From the NCBI RefSeq assembly GCF_024752355.1, contig NZ_JANTHZ010000001.1:744001-808000 (forward strand): a DNA stretch of 64,000 nt. Direction: 5' to 3'. Positions 19,891-31,216 of this stretch are shown piece by piece; within the stretch, counting starts at the first letter, position 1; each line of letters opens with the position of its first letter. The translations under genes were made by a program, and so were the position numbers. A model generated the notes under the pieces. It had not been told where the DNA came from, searched no databases, and worked only from the letters and a program-made list of their open reading frames with translations. The DNA is from Ancylobacter mangrovi (GTDB lineage Bacteria; Pseudomonadota; Alphaproteobacteria; Rhizobiales; Xanthobacteraceae).

Positions 19891-21068
19891 GCACGCCCGA
19901 AGCTGCTTCCGTCGATACCGCTCCAGCCGACCCCGCCCCCACCGAAACCGCATCCGTCGACTGCGTCGTCGCGGGTGCCGGCGTGGTCGGCCTCGCCATC
20001 GCCCGCGCGCTCGCGCGCCACGGCCTCGAGGTGCTGGTGCTGGAAGCGACCGGCCTCATCGGGTCGGACACCTCGGCGCGCAACAGCGAGGTGATCCATG
20101 CCGGCATCTACTACGCGCCGGGCACGCTGAAGGCGCGGCTCTGCGTCGCCGGCCGGGAGGCGCTCTACGTCTATTGCGCGGAGCGCGGCATCGCGCACCG
20201 GCGCTGCGGCAAGCTGATCGTCGCCGCCAGCGCGGCGGAGACCGGCAAGCTCGAGGCCATCGACGCCCACGCCCGCGCCTGCGGGGTCACGGATCTGCGC
20301 CCGCTCGCCAGTGCCGAGGCGCGCGCCATGGAGCCGGCGCTGCAAGCCGAGGCGGCGCTGCTCTCGCCCTCCACCGGCATCATCGACAGCCACGGGCTGA
20401 TGCTCGCCTATCGCGGCGAGCTGGAGGACGCGGGCGGCATGGTCGCCTTCCACGCGCCGATCATCGCCGGGACCGCCGGAGCCGAGGGCTTTACGCTGGA
20501 GGTGGGCGGCGAGGCGCCGATGCGGCTCGCCTGCCGGCTGTTCGTCAACGCCGCCGGCCACGGCGCGGTGCCGCTGGCGCGCGCGATCGAGGGCATTCCG
20601 GCCGCCGCGGTGCCGCAGGCGTTCTTCTGCAAGGGGTCCTATTTCACCCTTTCGGGCCGCGCCCCCTTCACCCACCTCGTCTACCCGGTGCCCGAGCAGG
20701 CCGGGCTCGGCGTGCACCTGACGCTCGACCTCGGCGGCCAGGCGCGCTTCGGGCCGGACACAGAGTGGATCGACACGCGCGACTACGAGGTCGACCCGGC
20801 GCGCGGAGACGCCTTCTACGCCGCGATCCGCCGCTACTGGCCGGCCCTGCCCGACGGCGCGCTCCAGCCCGCCTATGCCGGCATCCGGCCGAAGATCGTG
20901 CCGGCCGGCGTGCCGGCGGCCGATTTCCGCATCGACGGGCCGCAGGAGCACGGCGTGCCAGGGCTGGTGCAGCTCTTCGGCATCGAATCGCCCGGCCTCA
21001 CCGCCAGCCTCGCCATCGCCGAGCTGGTGGCGCACAAGCTCGACGTCAGCCCGGTCCCGGCGCTCTAG
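19887..21068 (+). CDS. FAD-dependent oxidoreductase, L-2-hydroxyglutarate dehydrogenase-like
   Basis: 393-residue flavoprotein of the DAO/glycerol-3-phosphate dehydrogenase-like fold. The FAD-binding [17 protein letters not shown] lies near residues 31-47, followed by [17 protein letters not shown], which is strongly reminiscent of L-2-hydroxyglutarate oxidases (LhgO type). C-terminal GIRPKI and [18 protein letters not shown] also fit. The ATG overlaps the kinase stop, so the two are probably co-transcribed, an unexpected pairing for a metabolic enzyme. A general 2-hydroxyacid or amino-acid oxidase cannot be excluded. It converges with glnE, their stop codons overlapping. Confidence 0.85.
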
Positions 21069-24000
21069 CTCTCGGGATCGCCGCACGCGGAAGACGGGTC
21101 GAGCACCCGCCCGAAGATCGCGCGCACCTCGTCCTCGATCTCGAACAGGCGCGCCTCCAGCGTCGAGAAGTCCGGCATGCCGCCGGCCCTCGCCAGCAGC
21201 CGGCGCAGCGCCGGGCTCGCCTCGGCGGGACGGAACGGCCCCGCCAGCGCGAGGCGCAGCACCTGGGTGAGGTCGTGCAGCAGCCGGCAGGCTTCGGCGA
21301 GAACTTGGCCGTCCTCGGCGTCGATCAGCCCGGCGGCGCGCGCCGCCTCGATCACGCGAAGGGTCGAGGTGTCCATGATCGCGGGGTGCCGCGCGGCGTG
21401 GACGAGCACGAGATACTGGGCGACGAACTCGATGTCGATCAGACCGCCGCGCGCATATTTCAGGTCCCAGCGCTCGTCCTCGCCCTTCTCCTCGGCGATG
21501 GCGGCGCGCATGTCGCGTATGTCGTCGGCGATCCGCCGGGGATCGCGCCGGCGCCGCAGCACCGCGCCGATCGCCGTCTCCACCCGCGCCGCGAAGGCGG
21601 GCGAGGCAGCGACGACGCGCGCGCGGGTGAGCGCCATGTGCTCCCAGGTCCACGCCTCCTCGGCCTGGTAGACCTCGAAGCGCGGCAGGCTGGTCGCCAC
21701 CGGCCCGGAACGGCCCGAGGGGCGCAGCCGCAGGTCGACCTCGTAGAGCTGGCCGGCATTGGTGGGGGTGGTCAGCGCGCTGATGAGGCGCTGGGTGAAG
21801 CGGGCGAAATAGTGCCCGCCCTCGAGCGAGCGCGGCCCGTCGCTCTCGGGATGCTCGGGATCGAAGTCGTAGAGCACGATGAGGTCGAGATCCGAGCCCG
21901 CTGTCATCTCCCGCCCGCCGAGCTTGCCCATGGCAAGCACCGCGACCTCGGCGCCGGGGATGCTGCCGTAGGCTTCGCGGAAGCGCCTCTCCACCACCGC
22001 CAGCAGGGCGCGGATGATGATGCCCGCGAGCCTCGCGAAGGCTTCGCCCGCGCGCGCCGCCGGCAGGGTGCCGGAGAGGATGCGCACGCCGATCAGCACG
22101 TGCTGCTCCTGCCGGAAGCGGCGGGCCTGGTCGAGCAGGTCCTCCTCGTTCTCGGCCGCCTCCAGCAGCGCGTCGAGCCGGGCGGCAAGCGCCTCCTCGT
22201 CCGGCAGCGCGCCGAAGAAAGCGGGGTCGAGCAGCGCGTCGATCAGCGAGGGGCGGTGCGCCAGCATCTCGCCGAGCCGCGGCGCGGTGCCGAGAATGGT
22301 CGCCAGCAGGCGCACGAGATCGGGATGGAGCGCCAGCGCCGGCAGCAGGCGGTGGGCGCTGGGCAGTTCGCGGAAGAAGAGGTCGGCTGCGTTCAGCGCC
22401 GCGTCGGGTGCGCCCCCGCGTGCCAGCGCGTCGATGAGCGGCGGCACGATGGCGGCGAGATGCTGGCGCACATCGGCCGGGCGCAGCGCCCGGTGCTCGC
22501 CGGCGAGCCAGCCGCGCACGGTGGCGCTGGCGGCCCTGGGATTGGCGAAGCCGAGCTTGAGAAGCGTGGCGAGGGTCTCGCGGTCATCGGCCTCGGTGGG
22601 GAATTCCAGCCTGCCGTCCACCGCCGCGCGCGGCGGCACGTCCTCGAACAGGCGCGAATAGTCGTTCTGCACCGTCACCAGCCGCCGGGTCAGCGCCGCG
22701 GCGAAGCCGTCGCGGTCGGCATAGCCCATGAAGGCGGCGAAGCCGGCCAGCGCCTCCGCGCTCTCGGGCAGGGTGTGGGTCTGCGCATCCGCGACCATCT
22801 GCAGCCGGTGCTCGACGCGGCGCAGGAAGTGATAGGCCTCGTCGAGCTCGGCCCGCACCGTCTCGTCGATCCAGCCGGTCTCGGCCAGCATCGCCAGCGC
22901 CTCCAGCGTGCGCGGGGTGCGCAGGCGCGGGTCGCGCCCGCCGGCGATGAGCTGCTGGGTCTGGACGAAGAACTCGATTTCGCGGATGCCGCCGCGCCCG
23001 AGCTTCACATTGTGCCCCTCGACCGCGATCGCCTCATGGCCGCGAAAGGCGTGGATGTCCTGCTTCATGGCATGGACATCGGCCACCGCCGCATAGTCGA
23101 GCGAGCGGCGCCAGACGAAGGGAGAGAGCTGCCTGAGGAAGGCATCGCCGAGCGCGATGTCGCCGGCGATGGGCCGCGCCTTGATGTAGGCGGCGCGCTC
23201 CCAGGTGGCGCCCTCGCGCTCGTAATAGTCGAGCGCCCCCTCGAGCGAGAGCGCGACCGGCGTCGAGGCCGGATCGGGGCGCAGGCGCAGATCCACCCGC
23301 GCCACATAACCGTCTGCCGTGCGCTCCTGCAGCAGGCGCACGAGGCGCTGGGTGAGCCGCACGAAGAACGGCGCGGCCTCGACATCCTCGCCGAGCGGCG
23401 CCGCCTCGCGGTCGTAGAGCACGATCAGGTCGATATCGCTGGAATAGTTGAGTTCGCCCGCGCCATGCTTGCCCATGGCGAGCACCGTGTAGCCCGCGCC
23501 GGCACCGTCTTCGCCCAGCGCCGCCGGGTCGAGCTTGCCCGCCCCCGCCGCCTCGCGCAGCAGGAAGGCGACCGCGGCCCGCACGGCGGCATCGGCGCCG
23601 GCGGTCAGTTCCCGGGTCACGGCGATGAGGTCGAACACCTCGCCGATATCGGCGAGGGCGACGGTGAGCGCGGTCTCGGCACGCAGCCGGCGCAGCGCCG
23701 CCATCACGGCGTCCTCATCCTCGCTCGCGCCGACAAGCGACAGCGCCGCCTCGCGCGCCTGCGCGAGATGTTCGGCGGGATCGGCCGCGAGCAGGCCGGC
23801 CAGCCGCGCCGGATCGCGGCGGATCAGGTCGGAAAGAAAGGGGGAATGGGTGGCGACGTCGGCCAGCACGGCATGGGCGGCGGGATGGGCCTTCATCAGC
23901 GCGGTGAAGGACCGGCGCTGATCGGCGGGCGCGTCTTCGAGCAGTTCGGCGAGCGCGGGCGCCAGCTTGCGCACGGCCGGCGCCTCGGCGGCGCGCAGCC

Positions 24001-24091
24001 GCGCCACCAGCGCCTCCGCCGACATTACCGCTGGCTCGACGGGCCTTTCGCCCACCTCGATCGCCGCCTTTCTCGTGCGCGCCAGCGCCAT
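21065..24091 (-). CDS. glnE: Bifunctional glutamine synthetase adenylyltransferase/deadenylase
   Basis: 1008-residue nitrogen-control enzyme that adenylylates and deadenylylates glutamine synthetase under PII control. It shows the duplicated nucleotidyltransferase layout. The first catalytic motif ([12 protein letters not shown], residues about 222-233) belongs to the N-terminal deadenylase half. The second ([11 protein letters not shown], about 731-741) belongs to the C-terminal adenylyltransferase half. Each is preceded by a MGKHGAGE or MGKLGGRE loop. Length matches rhizobial GlnE. It is the last gene of a leftward string after the kinase/regulator pair, and the order degP-regulator-kinase-glnE is conserved in rhizobial genomes. 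Confidence 0.96.
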   Translation of the reverse strand: MALARTRKAAIEVGERPVEPAVMSAEALVARLRAAEAPAVRKLAPALAELLEDAPADQRRSFTALMKAHPAAHAVLADVATHSPFLSDLIRRDPARLAGLLAADPAEHLAQAREAALSLVGASEDEDAVMAALRRLRAETALTVALADIGEVFDLIAVTRELTAGADAAVRAAVAFLLREAAGAGKLDPAALGEDGAGAGYTVLAMGKHGAGELNYSSDIDLIVLYDREAAPLGEDVEAAPFFVRLTQRLVRLLQERTADGYVARVDLRLRPDPASTPVALSLEGALDYYEREGATWERAAYIKARPIAGDIALGDAFLRQLSPFVWRRSLDYAAVADVHAMKQDIHAFRGHEAIAVEGHNVKLGRGGIREIEFFVQTQQLIAGGRDPRLRTPRTLEALAMLAETGWIDETVRAELDEAYHFLRRVEHRLQMVADAQTHTLPESAEALAGFAAFMGYADRDGFAAALTRRLVTVQNDYSRLFEDVPPRAAVDGRLEFPTEADDRETLATLLKLGFANPRAASATVRGWLAGEHRALRPADVRQHLAAIVPPLIDALARGGAPDAALNAADLFFRELPSAHRLLPALALHPDLVRLLATILGTAPRLGEMLAHRPSLIDALLDPAFFGALPDEEALAARLDALLEAAENEEDLLDQARRFRQEQHVLIGVRILSGTLPAARAGEAFARLAGIIIRALLAVVERRFREAYGSIPGAEVAVLAMGKLGGREMTAGSDLDLIVLYDFDPEHPESDGPRSLEGGHYFARFTQRLISALTTPTNAGQLYEVDLRLRPSGRSGPVATSLPRFEVYQAEEAWTWEHMALTRARVVAASPAFAARVETAIGAVLRRRRDPRRIADDIRDMRAAIAEEKGEDERWDLKYARGGLIDIEFVAQYLVLVHAARHPAIMDTSTLRVIEAARAAGLIDAEDGQVLAEACRLLHDLTQVLRLALAGPFRPAEASPALRRLLARAGGMPDFSTLEARLFEIEDEVRAIFGRVLDPSSACGDPES

Positions 24092-24138
24092 CCTTACCCC
24101 GCTTCGCTCGGATCAAACGCAGTCTAGGTGGGTTTCGT

Positions 24139-25560
24139 TCACAAAGAGCTAGCCGGCGGCTCGTCAGCGCCCTCGGCATCGAGCGGCAGCTCGACGACGA
24201 TCCGCAGGCCCGGCTCGTTGTCCTCCAGCTTCAGCGTGCCGCCATGCAGGTGCACCACCGCCGCGACCAGCGACAGGCCGAGCCCGGAGCCGGGCCGGGT
24301 GCGGCTCGCCTCCAGCCGCACGAAGCGCTCCACCACCCTCGGCCGCTCCGCCTCCGGTATGCCCGCGCCCTCGTCGGCGATCGTCACCCGCGCGCGGCCC
24401 TCGACCTTCTCGGCGGCGAGCCGGACCCGCCGGCGCGTGCCCGGCGCGTCCGGAGCGGAGTACTTGATCGCGTTGTCGATCAGGTTGGAAAACGCCTGCG
24501 CCAGCAATTCACGCACGCCCCTCACCGGCAGCGGGCCCTCGACGTGCAGCTCGAGGTCGAGCCCGACCTCGTCGGCGAGCGGCTCGTAGAGCTCGGCGAC
24601 GCCCGCCACCGTCTCGGCGACGTCGAGCTGCACCATGGCCGCGCTCGCCTGCCCCGCCTCGGCGCGGGCGATCATCAGCAGCGCGTCGAAGGTGCGGATC
24701 AGACCGTCCGATTCATCGATCGTGCGCTCCATCGCCGCGCGCCAGTCCTCATCCGCCTGCGCGGTGCGCAGCGCGTCCTCGGCGCGGTTGCGCAGGCGCG
24801 TCAGCGGCGTCTTGAGGTCGTGGGCGATGTTGTCGGAAACCTCCTTCAGCCCCGCCATCAGCGTCTCGATGCGCTCCAGCATGGCGTTGAGGCTCAGCGC
24901 GAGGCGGTCGAACTCGTCGCCGGTGCCGGCGACGGCGAGGCGCCCCGACAGGTCGCCCGCCATGATGCTCTCGGACACGGCGGTCATCTGGTCGATGCGC
25001 TTCAGCACGCGGCGGGTGACGAACAGCCCGCCCGCGAATCCCAGCACCACCAGCAGCACGAGCCCCCACACCGCCGGGCCGATGATGATCTTGCGCAGCT
25101 CTTCGCGCTCGACGATGTCGCGCCCGATCAGCAGCCGGAACTCGCCGGGGAGATAGATGACGTTGACCAGCGCCCGGCTCGGCGGCGCCTGCGCCTCCTC
25201 CGAGCGCACATAGCTGATCTCGCTCCAGCCGGGCTCGCTCAGCACCGGGAGCGGCAGGTTGAGCACGTTGCCGGCCAGCGGGTCGCCGCTGAAGCTGGTC
25301 ACCAGCAGCAGCCCGGCATCGGGCGCGCGGGCGCGGCGGTTCACCACCTGCACCAGCCGGCTGATGCCGCCGCGCTCGAACTGGGCCTGCATGTAGCGCG
25401 CGTCGGCGTCGATCGCCTCGATCGCCTGCCGGGTGACGAGGCGCTGGGTGTGCCAGCCGAGATAGGCGATGACCGAGCCGGCGAAGACCGCGAACACCAG
25501 GAGATAGGCCGCGATCAGCTTGAACGCGGTGGTGCGGATCAGCCTACCGAGCGACGTCAC
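24139..25560 (-). CDS. Two-component sensor histidine kinase next to glnE
   Basis: 473-residue membrane kinase. Two transmembrane segments (about residues 13-33 and 160-182) flank a periplasmic sensor of some 125 residues. Then come a HAMP linker, the phosphoacceptor H-box SDNIAHDLKTPLTRLRNR, and the N (NLIDNAIKYS), G1 (IADEGAGIP) and G2 (GSGLGLSLV) boxes of the ATPase domain. Its start overlaps the end of the upstream regulator gene by 17 bases, marking a cognate pair. The pair is a conserved neighbour of degP and glnE in this group. The stimulus is unknown; envelope stress is a reasonable guess from the adjacent DegP-type protease. Confidence 0.9.
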   Translation of the reverse strand: MTSLGRLIRTTAFKLIAAYLLVFAVFAGSVIAYLGWHTQRLVTRQAIEAIDADARYMQAQFERGGISRLVQVVNRRARAPDAGLLLVTSFSGDPLAGNVLNLPLPVLSEPGWSEISYVRSEEAQAPPSRALVNVIYLPGEFRLLIGRDIVEREELRKIIIGPAVWGLVLLVVLGFAGGLFVTRRVLKRIDQMTAVSESIMAGDLSGRLAVAGTGDEFDRLALSLNAMLERIETLMAGLKEVSDNIAHDLKTPLTRLRNRAEDALRTAQADEDWRAAMERTIDESDGLIRTFDALLMIARAEAGQASAAMVQLDVAETVAGVAELYEPLADEVGLDLELHVEGPLPVRGVRELLAQAFSNLIDNAIKYSAPDAPGTRRRVRLAAEKVEGRARVTIADEGAGIPEAERPRVVERFVRLEASRTRPGSGLGLSLVAAVVHLHGGTLKLEDNEPGLRIVVELPLDAEGADEPPASSL

Positions 25561-26224
25561 GGATGATGTATCCGGCGCCGCGCACCGTCTGGAGCAGCGG
25601 CGGGTCGAACCCCTTGTCGATCTTCGAGCGCAGCCGCGAGACGTGCACGTCGATCACGTTGGTCTGCGGGTCGAAATGGTAGTCCCACACATTCTCCAGC
25701 AACATGGTGCGGGTCACCACCTGCCCGGCATGGCGCATGAGATATTCGAGCAGGCGGAACTCGCGCGGCTGGAGCGGGATCTCCTGCCCCGCGCGGGTGC
25801 AGCGATGGGCAAGGCGGTCGAGCTCGAGGTCGGCGACCCGGTACACGGTGTCCGCCGCCTGCGGCGCGCCGCGGCGTGCCAGCACCTCGACCCGGGCCAG
25901 CAGCTCGGAGAAGGAATAGGGCTTGGGCAGATAGTCGTCGCCGCCGGCGCGCAGGCCGGTGACGCGGTCGTCCACCTGGCCGAGAGCGGAAAGGATCAGC
26001 GCCGGCGTCTGGTCGCCGCGCGCACGCAGCTCGGCGATGAGGGAGAGGCCGTCGCGGCGCGGCAGCATGCGGTCGACGACGAGCACGTCGTAGCCGCCCT
26101 CGCGGGCGAAGGCGAGACCCTCCTCGCCATCGGCGGCGAGATCGACGACATGGCCGGCCTCACGGAGCGCCTTGCGCAGATAGTCGGCGGCATCGCGATC
26201 ATCTTCGACGACGAGCAGGCGCAT
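25544..26224 (-). CDS. OmpR-family response regulator
   Basis: 226-residue regulator. The receiver domain has the acidic pair (VVEDD), the phosphoacceptor aspartate in DVLVVDRMLP and the conserved lysine in YLPKPYSF. A winged-helix DNA-binding domain follows (LQPREFRLLEYLMRHAG ... VIDVHVSRLRSKID). The start at 26224 gives the canonical MRLLVVEDD opening; an upstream in-frame ATG at 26296 would add 24 residues with no domain. It overlaps the kinase gene by 17 bases. The 410-bp AT-rich gap upstream should hold its promoter. Confidence 0.93.
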   Translation of the reverse strand: MRLLVVEDDRDAADYLRKALREAGHVVDLAADGEEGLAFAREGGYDVLVVDRMLPRRDGLSLIAELRARGDQTPALILSALGQVDDRVTGLRAGGDDYLPKPYSFSELLARVEVLARRGAPQAADTVYRVADLELDRLAHRCTRAGQEIPLQPREFRLLEYLMRHAGQVVTRTMLLENVWDYHFDPQTNVIDVHVSRLRSKIDKGFDPPLLQTVRGAGYIIRDVAR

Positions 26225-26634
26225 GGCTGTAGTGTCGATTTCCTCTCGTAGAATCGTATCGGACTCTACGCGACCGGGATCGGAAGGGAACACCATATTG
26301 ACACCTTCGCAAACGGAGTGCTGCTCTTCGCGAATACGTCGAACGTCGCCGATGACCGAAAGAAATGAGCGGCGCATTCACGATCTTTCATTCAAGAAAT
26401 AAACAAACAAAAGACGTGTCGTCGGGCCCGAACAGGGCATTTTATTTGAAAATAGTCGTCATTTACGAAGAGGCAGGATCAATATCGGGAGATGCGGGGC
26501 CTGCCATTGCTTGCGCGCCCGGCGTCTCCGGATGGGGAAGCAGGTCGACGCGGGAAGCCCTTTCGGACTCCCCGCGCCACCGAACCGGCTGTTGCCCAGG
26601 GGGCGACGGAACGGGCCGCAGCCGGAACCGATCG
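26225..26634. other. Intergenic region between degP end and response-regulator start
   Basis: This 410-bp stretch has no convincing gene on either strand. The part from about 26380 to 26470 is markedly AT-rich (runs such as aaataaacaaacaaaag) and probably holds the leftward promoter of the regulator/kinase operon. The part nearest the degP stop contains an imperfect GC-rich inverted repeat that may end degP transcription, but it lacks a clear T-tract. Confidence 0.5.
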
Positions 26635-28179
26635 TCAGCCGTTGCTCTTGTCGAGCGAGATCGCGACGAAGCGGGTGCCGCGGTCGCTCTTCACGCGCAT
26701 CAGCACGGCCTTGCGGTTTTCCTTGGCGGCCGCGGCGAGACCGTCGCGCACGTCGTTCGGGGACATGACCGGCTTGCCAGCGACGTCGAGGATGACGTCA
26801 CCCTCGCGCAGGCCCTTCTCGGCGGCCGGGCCGTCCGGGTCGACCTGGGTGATCACGACGCCCTGGTCGCCGGCGCCGGCGACACCCTTGGCGGGCGCCA
26901 GCGACAGGCCGAGGCGGGGCACCTCATGGGTGCCGCTCTCGGCGTCCGGATTGTTGGCCGAGGCGACTTGGTCGGGAAGCTGCTCCAGCGTCACCGACAG
27001 GGTCATCGGCTTGCCGTCGCGCAGCACGCTCAGCTTGATGGTGCTGCCGGGCTTGTGGCTCGCCACCTCGCGGGACATCTCGCGCGCGTCCTTGACCTGC
27101 TGATCGCCGATCGCGGTCACGATGTCGCCGGGCTTAAGGCCGGCCTTCTCACCCGGGGTGCCGGGCTGGACCTGGGCGATCAGGGCGCCCTGCGTGTCCT
27201 TGAGCTCGAGCGCCTCGGCCACTTCGTCGCTGACCGGCTGGATCTGCACGCCGACATAGCCGCGGGCGACCTGGCCACCGCTCTTGAGCGCGTCGACCAC
27301 CTGCGAGATGGTCTCCGAGGGGATCGCGAAGGCGATGCCGACATTGCCGCCCGAGGGGGAGACGATGGCGGTGTTCATGCCGATCACGTCGCCGTCGAGG
27401 CTGAAGGTCGGGCCGCCGGAATTGCCGCGGTTGATCGGGGCGTCGATCTGCAGGAAGTCGTCATACGGGCCCGAGCCGATATCGCGGCCGCGCGCCGAGA
27501 CGATGCCCGCCGTGACGGTGCCGCCGAGGCCGAACGGGTTGCCGACCGCGACCACCCAGTCGCCGACGCGCGGCGCCTTCTCGGAGAGCTTCACCCACGG
27601 GAAGTCGCTGCGGCCGTCGACCTTGATCAGCGCGACGTCGGTGCGCGGGTCGGTGCCGATCACCTTGGCGGTGTAGCTCTTGCCGTTGGTCAGGGTGACG
27701 TCGACTTCCGACGCGCCCTCGACGACGTGGTTGTTGGTGACGATGTAGCCGTCATTGGAGATGAAGAAGCCCGAGCCCTGGCCGACGACGCGGCCGTGGC
27801 CGTGACGGGGGGACATGTCGCCGCGGCCCTGACCCTGGCCCAGACCGAAGCGGCGCATGAAGCGCTGGATCTGGGGAGGCACCTGGCCCATGTCGCCGTC
27901 GTCGCCCATGGCGACGTCTTCTTCGGCGTCCTTCTTGACCTTCACGCTCACCACGGCGGGGGAGACCTTCTCGACGATATCGGCGAAGGAGAAGGTGCTG
28001 GCCGGCTGGTTGGTGGAAAGCTGGGCGAAGGCCGGCGTCACCGTCTCCGGCAGCACGAAGGCGCCGACGGCACCGCCGGCAAGCGCGAGGGTGAACACGC
28101 CGGCGAGCAGACGCGTGCGGCTGCGGCGCAGGGTGGAGGAGGTCTTCGTGGAAGTCTCGGGAAGCGCGTTGCGCGACAT
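26635..28179 (-). CDS. degP: Periplasmic DegP/HtrA-type serine protease
   Basis: 514-residue trypsin-fold protease with two PDZ domains, acting in protein quality control in the periplasm. An N-terminal hydrophobic signal sequence ends near TPAFA. The catalytic triad is visible as VTNNHVV (His), RTDVALIKV (Asp) and GNSGGP (Ser). PDZ1 starts around GYVGVQI and PDZ2 around RLGLSLAP. A low-complexity Gly/Arg/Met loop (FGLGQGQGRGDM) sits before the protease core. The ATG at 28179 is chosen because AGGA lies seven bases before it. It lies between the ccm operon and the regulator/kinase pair, the conserved rhizobial order. Confidence 0.94.
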   Translation of the reverse strand: MSRNALPETSTKTSSTLRRSRTRLLAGVFTLALAGGAVGAFVLPETVTPAFAQLSTNQPASTFSFADIVEKVSPAVVSVKVKKDAEEDVAMGDDGDMGQVPPQIQRFMRRFGLGQGQGRGDMSPRHGHGRVVGQGSGFFISNDGYIVTNNHVVEGASEVDVTLTNGKSYTAKVIGTDPRTDVALIKVDGRSDFPWVKLSEKAPRVGDWVVAVGNPFGLGGTVTAGIVSARGRDIGSGPYDDFLQIDAPINRGNSGGPTFSLDGDVIGMNTAIVSPSGGNVGIAFAIPSETISQVVDALKSGGQVARGYVGVQIQPVSDEVAEALELKDTQGALIAQVQPGTPGEKAGLKPGDIVTAIGDQQVKDAREMSREVASHKPGSTIKLSVLRDGKPMTLSVTLEQLPDQVASANNPDAESGTHEVPRLGLSLAPAKGVAGAGDQGVVITQVDPDGPAAEKGLREGDVILDVAGKPVMSPNDVRDGLAAAAKENRKAVLMRVKSDRGTRFVAISLDKSNG

Positions 28180-28275
28180 GGGTCGGTCCTCGTTCGACGG
28201 TCGTTTCACTCCCCGACCGGGGAGGCTTGATGAGGACCCTAGTGTCGGTCTCCTTAACGCAGGCTGGCGGGCAGC

Positions 28276-28788
28276 TTAAACATTTGTAACGTTGCGACCG
28301 GCCCCGTCCCGCGGCTCCGGGCCGTCGAGAAGCTCGTGCAACCGGCGTTCCTCGTCGGCGCTGAGCGGGGCGGCCGCAGCGGGCGCGCGACGGCGGCGAT
28401 AGGCGAAGACGAGCCCCACCCCGCCCACCGCCAGCACCAGGAAGGGCGACAGCCACAGAATCCAGTTGGTTCCGTGCCAGGTCGGACGCATCAGCACGAA
28501 CTCGCCATAGCGCGAGACCAGGAAGCCCAGTACCTGGTCGTCGCTGTCGCCGGCCTTGATGCGCTCGCGCACAAGCAGGCGCAGGTCGCGGGCCAGCGGC
28601 GCGTCCGAATCGTCGATCGACTGGTTCTGGCAGACCATGCAGCGCAGCTCCTTGGAGAGCGTGCGCGCGCGGGCCTCCTGCGCCGGGTCGGGCAGCATCT
28701 CGTCGGGCCGCACCGCGAAGACGGGGCCGACGCCGGCGAGCAGCAGCAGCGCCGCGCAGGCAAGGGCGCGAAAGCGCTTCATCCTCAT
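28276..28788 (-). CDS. ccmH: Cytochrome c maturation protein CcmH/CycL
   Basis: 170-residue membrane-anchored thiol protein of haem lyase assembly. It has a signal peptide ending near PVFA and the redox motif LRCMVCQNQSIDDSDAPLARDLR with the two cysteines that reduce apocytochrome c. A single C-terminal membrane helix (about residues 107-127) follows. It overlaps ccmF by four bases and ends the ccmIEFH (cycHJKL) operon. It lacks the long TPR extension of enteric CcmH, which is supplied by the separate CcmI, as is normal for alphaproteobacteria. Confidence 0.95.
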   Translation of the reverse strand: MRMKRFRALACAALLLLAGVGPVFAVRPDEMLPDPAQEARARTLSKELRCMVCQNQSIDDSDAPLARDLRLLVRERIKAGDSDDQVLGFLVSRYGEFVLMRPTWHGTNWILWLSPFLVLAVGGVGLVFAYRRRRAPAAAAPLSADEERRLHELLDGPEPRDGAGRNVTNV

Positions 28789-30770
28789 TCCGCCGGCACC
28801 GCGGCCGGCTTCGGCTTCTTCGCCGGTCGCGGCGCTCCGACGCGCAGGCGCCGGTCGGAGAGCGAGAGCACGCCGCCAAGCGCCATGATCAGCGCGCCGA
28901 GCCAGATCAGCGTGACCAGCGGCTTCCAGTAGGCGCGCACGCCGATCGCCCCACCCGGCAGTTCGTCGCCGAGGCTCACATAGAGCTGGCTGAGACCGTA
29001 GGTTCGGATTCCCGATTCGGTGGTCGACATGCTGCGGGCGGTGAACAGGCGCTTGGAGGATTCGATGGTGCCCATGTCCGCCCCGCCCCGGCGCACGGAA
29101 AAGACGCCGACGAGCGCCCGGTAGTTCGGGCCCTGGCGCGGCTCCAGCCGGTCGAGGGTGAGCTCGTAGCGCCCGACCTCGAAGCTCTGGCCGATCTTCG
29201 CGCCGATGATGCGCTCGGCGTTCCAGCTGGTCTCGGCGATGATCCCCATCAGGCAGATGCCGACGCCGGCATGGGCCAGCGCCGCGCCGAAGGTCGCGCG
29301 CGGCAGGCCGCGAAAGCGCGCCAAGGCGGTCGCCGCCGGCACCCGGCCGAAGCCGGCGCGCTCGGCGAGGTCGACGCAGGCGCCGATGACGATGAAGACC
29401 GCCAGTCCCATCCCGACCGGCGCGAGCACGGGGCCCCCGCCCTGCACATAGACCGCAGCCAAGGCGGCGAGGATGGCCGCGCCGAAGGCCGCCATCAGCC
29501 GCTGCGCCGCGCCCAGAAGGTCGCCGCGCTTCCAGGCCAGCAGCGGGCCGAAGGGCATGGCGAAGACGACGGGCGCCATCAGCGCGCCGACGGTCAGGTT
29601 GAAATAGGGTGGGCCGACGGTGATCTTGGCGCCGTTATAGGCCTCGAGCGCGAGCGGGTAGAGCGTGCCGACGAACACCGCCGCCGCCGCCGCGGTGAGC
29701 AGCAGGTTGTTCAGCACCAGCGCGCCCTCGCGCGAGACCGGCGCGAAGATGCCGCCCTGCCGCAGTGTCGGCGCGCGCAGCGCGTAGATCGCCAGCGAGC
29801 CGCCGATGAAGAAGATCAGGATGCCGAGGATGAACACGCCGCGCGAAGGATCGGTGGCGAAGGCATGCACCGAGGTCAGCACGCCGGAGCGCACCAGGAA
29901 GGTGCCGAGCAGCGACAGCGAGAAGGCGAGGATGGCGAGCAGGATGGTCCAGACCTTGAGCGCGTCGCGCTTTTCCATCACCACGGCGGAATGGATCAGC
30001 GCCGTGCCGGCGAACCACGGCATCAGCGAGGCGTTCTCGACCGGGTCCCAGAACCACCAGCCGCCCCAGCCAAGCTCGTAATAGGCCCAGTAGGAGCCCA
30101 TGGCGATGCCGACGGTGAGGAACGCCCAGGCGGCCAGCGCCCACGGCCGCACCCAGCGCGCCCAGGCGGCGTCGATGCGCCCGTCGATCAGCGCCGCGAC
30201 GGCGAAGGCGAAGGTGATGGAGAAGCCGACATAGCCGAGATAGAGCAGCGGCGGGTGGATGGCGAGGCCGATGTCCTGCAGCACCGGGTTGAGGTCCTGC
30301 CCCTCGGCCGGCGCCGGCACCACCCGGATGAACGGGTTCGAGGTGAGCAGGATGAAGAGCAGGAAGGCGGTGGCGATCGAACCCTGCACGCCCAGCACGT
30401 TGGCCTTCAGCGTCGCCGGCAGGTTGGAGCCGAACAGCGCCACCAGCGCCCCGAACAGCGACAGCACCAGCACCCAGAGCAGCATCGAGCCCTCATGGTT
30501 GCCCCACACGCCGGTGATCTTGAACAGCAGCGGCTTCATCGAGTGCGAGTTCTCGACCACGTTCAGCACCGAGAAGTCGGACTGCACATAGGCCGAGACC
30601 AGCGTGGCGAAGGACAGGCTGATGAAGCCGAACAGCACGATCGCCAGTGCCGTTCCCACCCGCATCAGCGCCGCGTCGCCCGCGCGTGCGCCCCAGACAG
30701 GGATGGTGGTCTGCAGGATCGCCACCGCGAGGGCGAGGACGAGGGCGTAATGGCCGATCTCGGGATTCAT
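28785..30770 (-). CDS. ccmF: Haem lyase component CcmF/CycK
   Basis: 661-residue polytopic inner-membrane protein of cytochrome c maturation. It has the tryptophan-rich haem-handling motif [12 protein letters not shown] near residue 233, conserved histidines in the membrane loops and about 14 hydrophobic segments. CcmF receives haem from CcmE and, with CcmH and CcmI, attaches it to apocytochrome CXXCH sites in the periplasm. Four-base overlaps with both ccmE and ccmH show strict translational coupling. Length is normal. Confidence 0.97.
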   Translation of the reverse strand: MNPEIGHYALVLALAVAILQTTIPVWGARAGDAALMRVGTALAIVLFGFISLSFATLVSAYVQSDFSVLNVVENSHSMKPLLFKITGVWGNHEGSMLLWVLVLSLFGALVALFGSNLPATLKANVLGVQGSIATAFLLFILLTSNPFIRVVPAPAEGQDLNPVLQDIGLAIHPPLLYLGYVGFSITFAFAVAALIDGRIDAAWARWVRPWALAAWAFLTVGIAMGSYWAYYELGWGGWWFWDPVENASLMPWFAGTALIHSAVVMEKRDALKVWTILLAILAFSLSLLGTFLVRSGVLTSVHAFATDPSRGVFILGILIFFIGGSLAIYALRAPTLRQGGIFAPVSREGALVLNNLLLTAAAAAVFVGTLYPLALEAYNGAKITVGPPYFNLTVGALMAPVVFAMPFGPLLAWKRGDLLGAAQRLMAAFGAAILAALAAVYVQGGGPVLAPVGMGLAVFIVIGACVDLAERAGFGRVPAATALARFRGLPRATFGAALAHAGVGICLMGIIAETSWNAERIIGAKIGQSFEVGRYELTLDRLEPRQGPNYRALVGVFSVRRGGADMGTIESSKRLFTARSMSTTESGIRTYGLSQLYVSLGDELPGGAIGVRAYWKPLVTLIWLGALIMALGGVLSLSDRRLRVGAPRPAKKPKPAAVPAE

Positions 30771-31213
30771 CGCGTCGCCTCGCCTTCCTTCCAGACGCCC
30801 TGCTTCTTCAGCGCGTCCGCCACCTCCTTGGGCATGTACTTCTCGTCATGCTTGGCGAGCACGGTGTCGGCGCGGAAGCTGCCGTCCGGCTCCAGCGTGC
30901 CCTCGGCGATCACGCCCTGCCCCTCCCGGAACAGGTCGGGCAGCAGCCCGGCATAGTTCACCGCGATCTCCCCGCCTCCGTCGGTGACGACGAAGCGCAC
31001 ATGCGCGTTGTCCTGCTTGACGACGCTGTCGTCCTTCACCAGCCCGCCCAGCCTCAGCCGCGTGCCGGGCACGGCGTGCTCGGCGGCGAGCTCGCTCGGC
31101 GTACGGAAGAACACGATCGTGTCGTTGAGCGCGAACAGCACCAGCCCGGCGGCGACGCCAAGCACGCCGAGGGCGGAGAAGATGAGCAGCAGGCGCCGTC
31201 GTTTGCGGGTCAT
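30767..31213 (-). CDS. ccmE: Haem chaperone CcmE/CycJ
   Basis: 148-residue periplasmic haem chaperone anchored by an N-terminal membrane segment ([20 protein letters not shown]). The covalent haem-binding histidine and the nearby tyrosine are both present in [13 protein letters not shown] near residues 120-132. The OB-fold core ([23 protein letters not shown]) is complete. It lies between ccmI and ccmF; the stop overlaps the ccmF start. Confidence 0.97.
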   Translation of the reverse strand: MTRKRRRLLLIFSALGVLGVAAGLVLFALNDTIVFFRTPSELAAEHAVPGTRLRLGGLVKDDSVVKQDNAHVRFVVTDGGGEIAVNYAGLLPDLFREGQGVIAEGTLEPDGSFRADTVLAKHDEKYMPKEVADALKKQGVWKEGEATR

Positions 31214-31216
31214 TCG

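Noticed and set aside
26365..28230. Plus-strand frame of about 620 codons opposite degP
   Set aside because: Composition is typical of antisense GC-rich DNA, while DegP on the other strand has a full catalytic triad and two PDZ domains.
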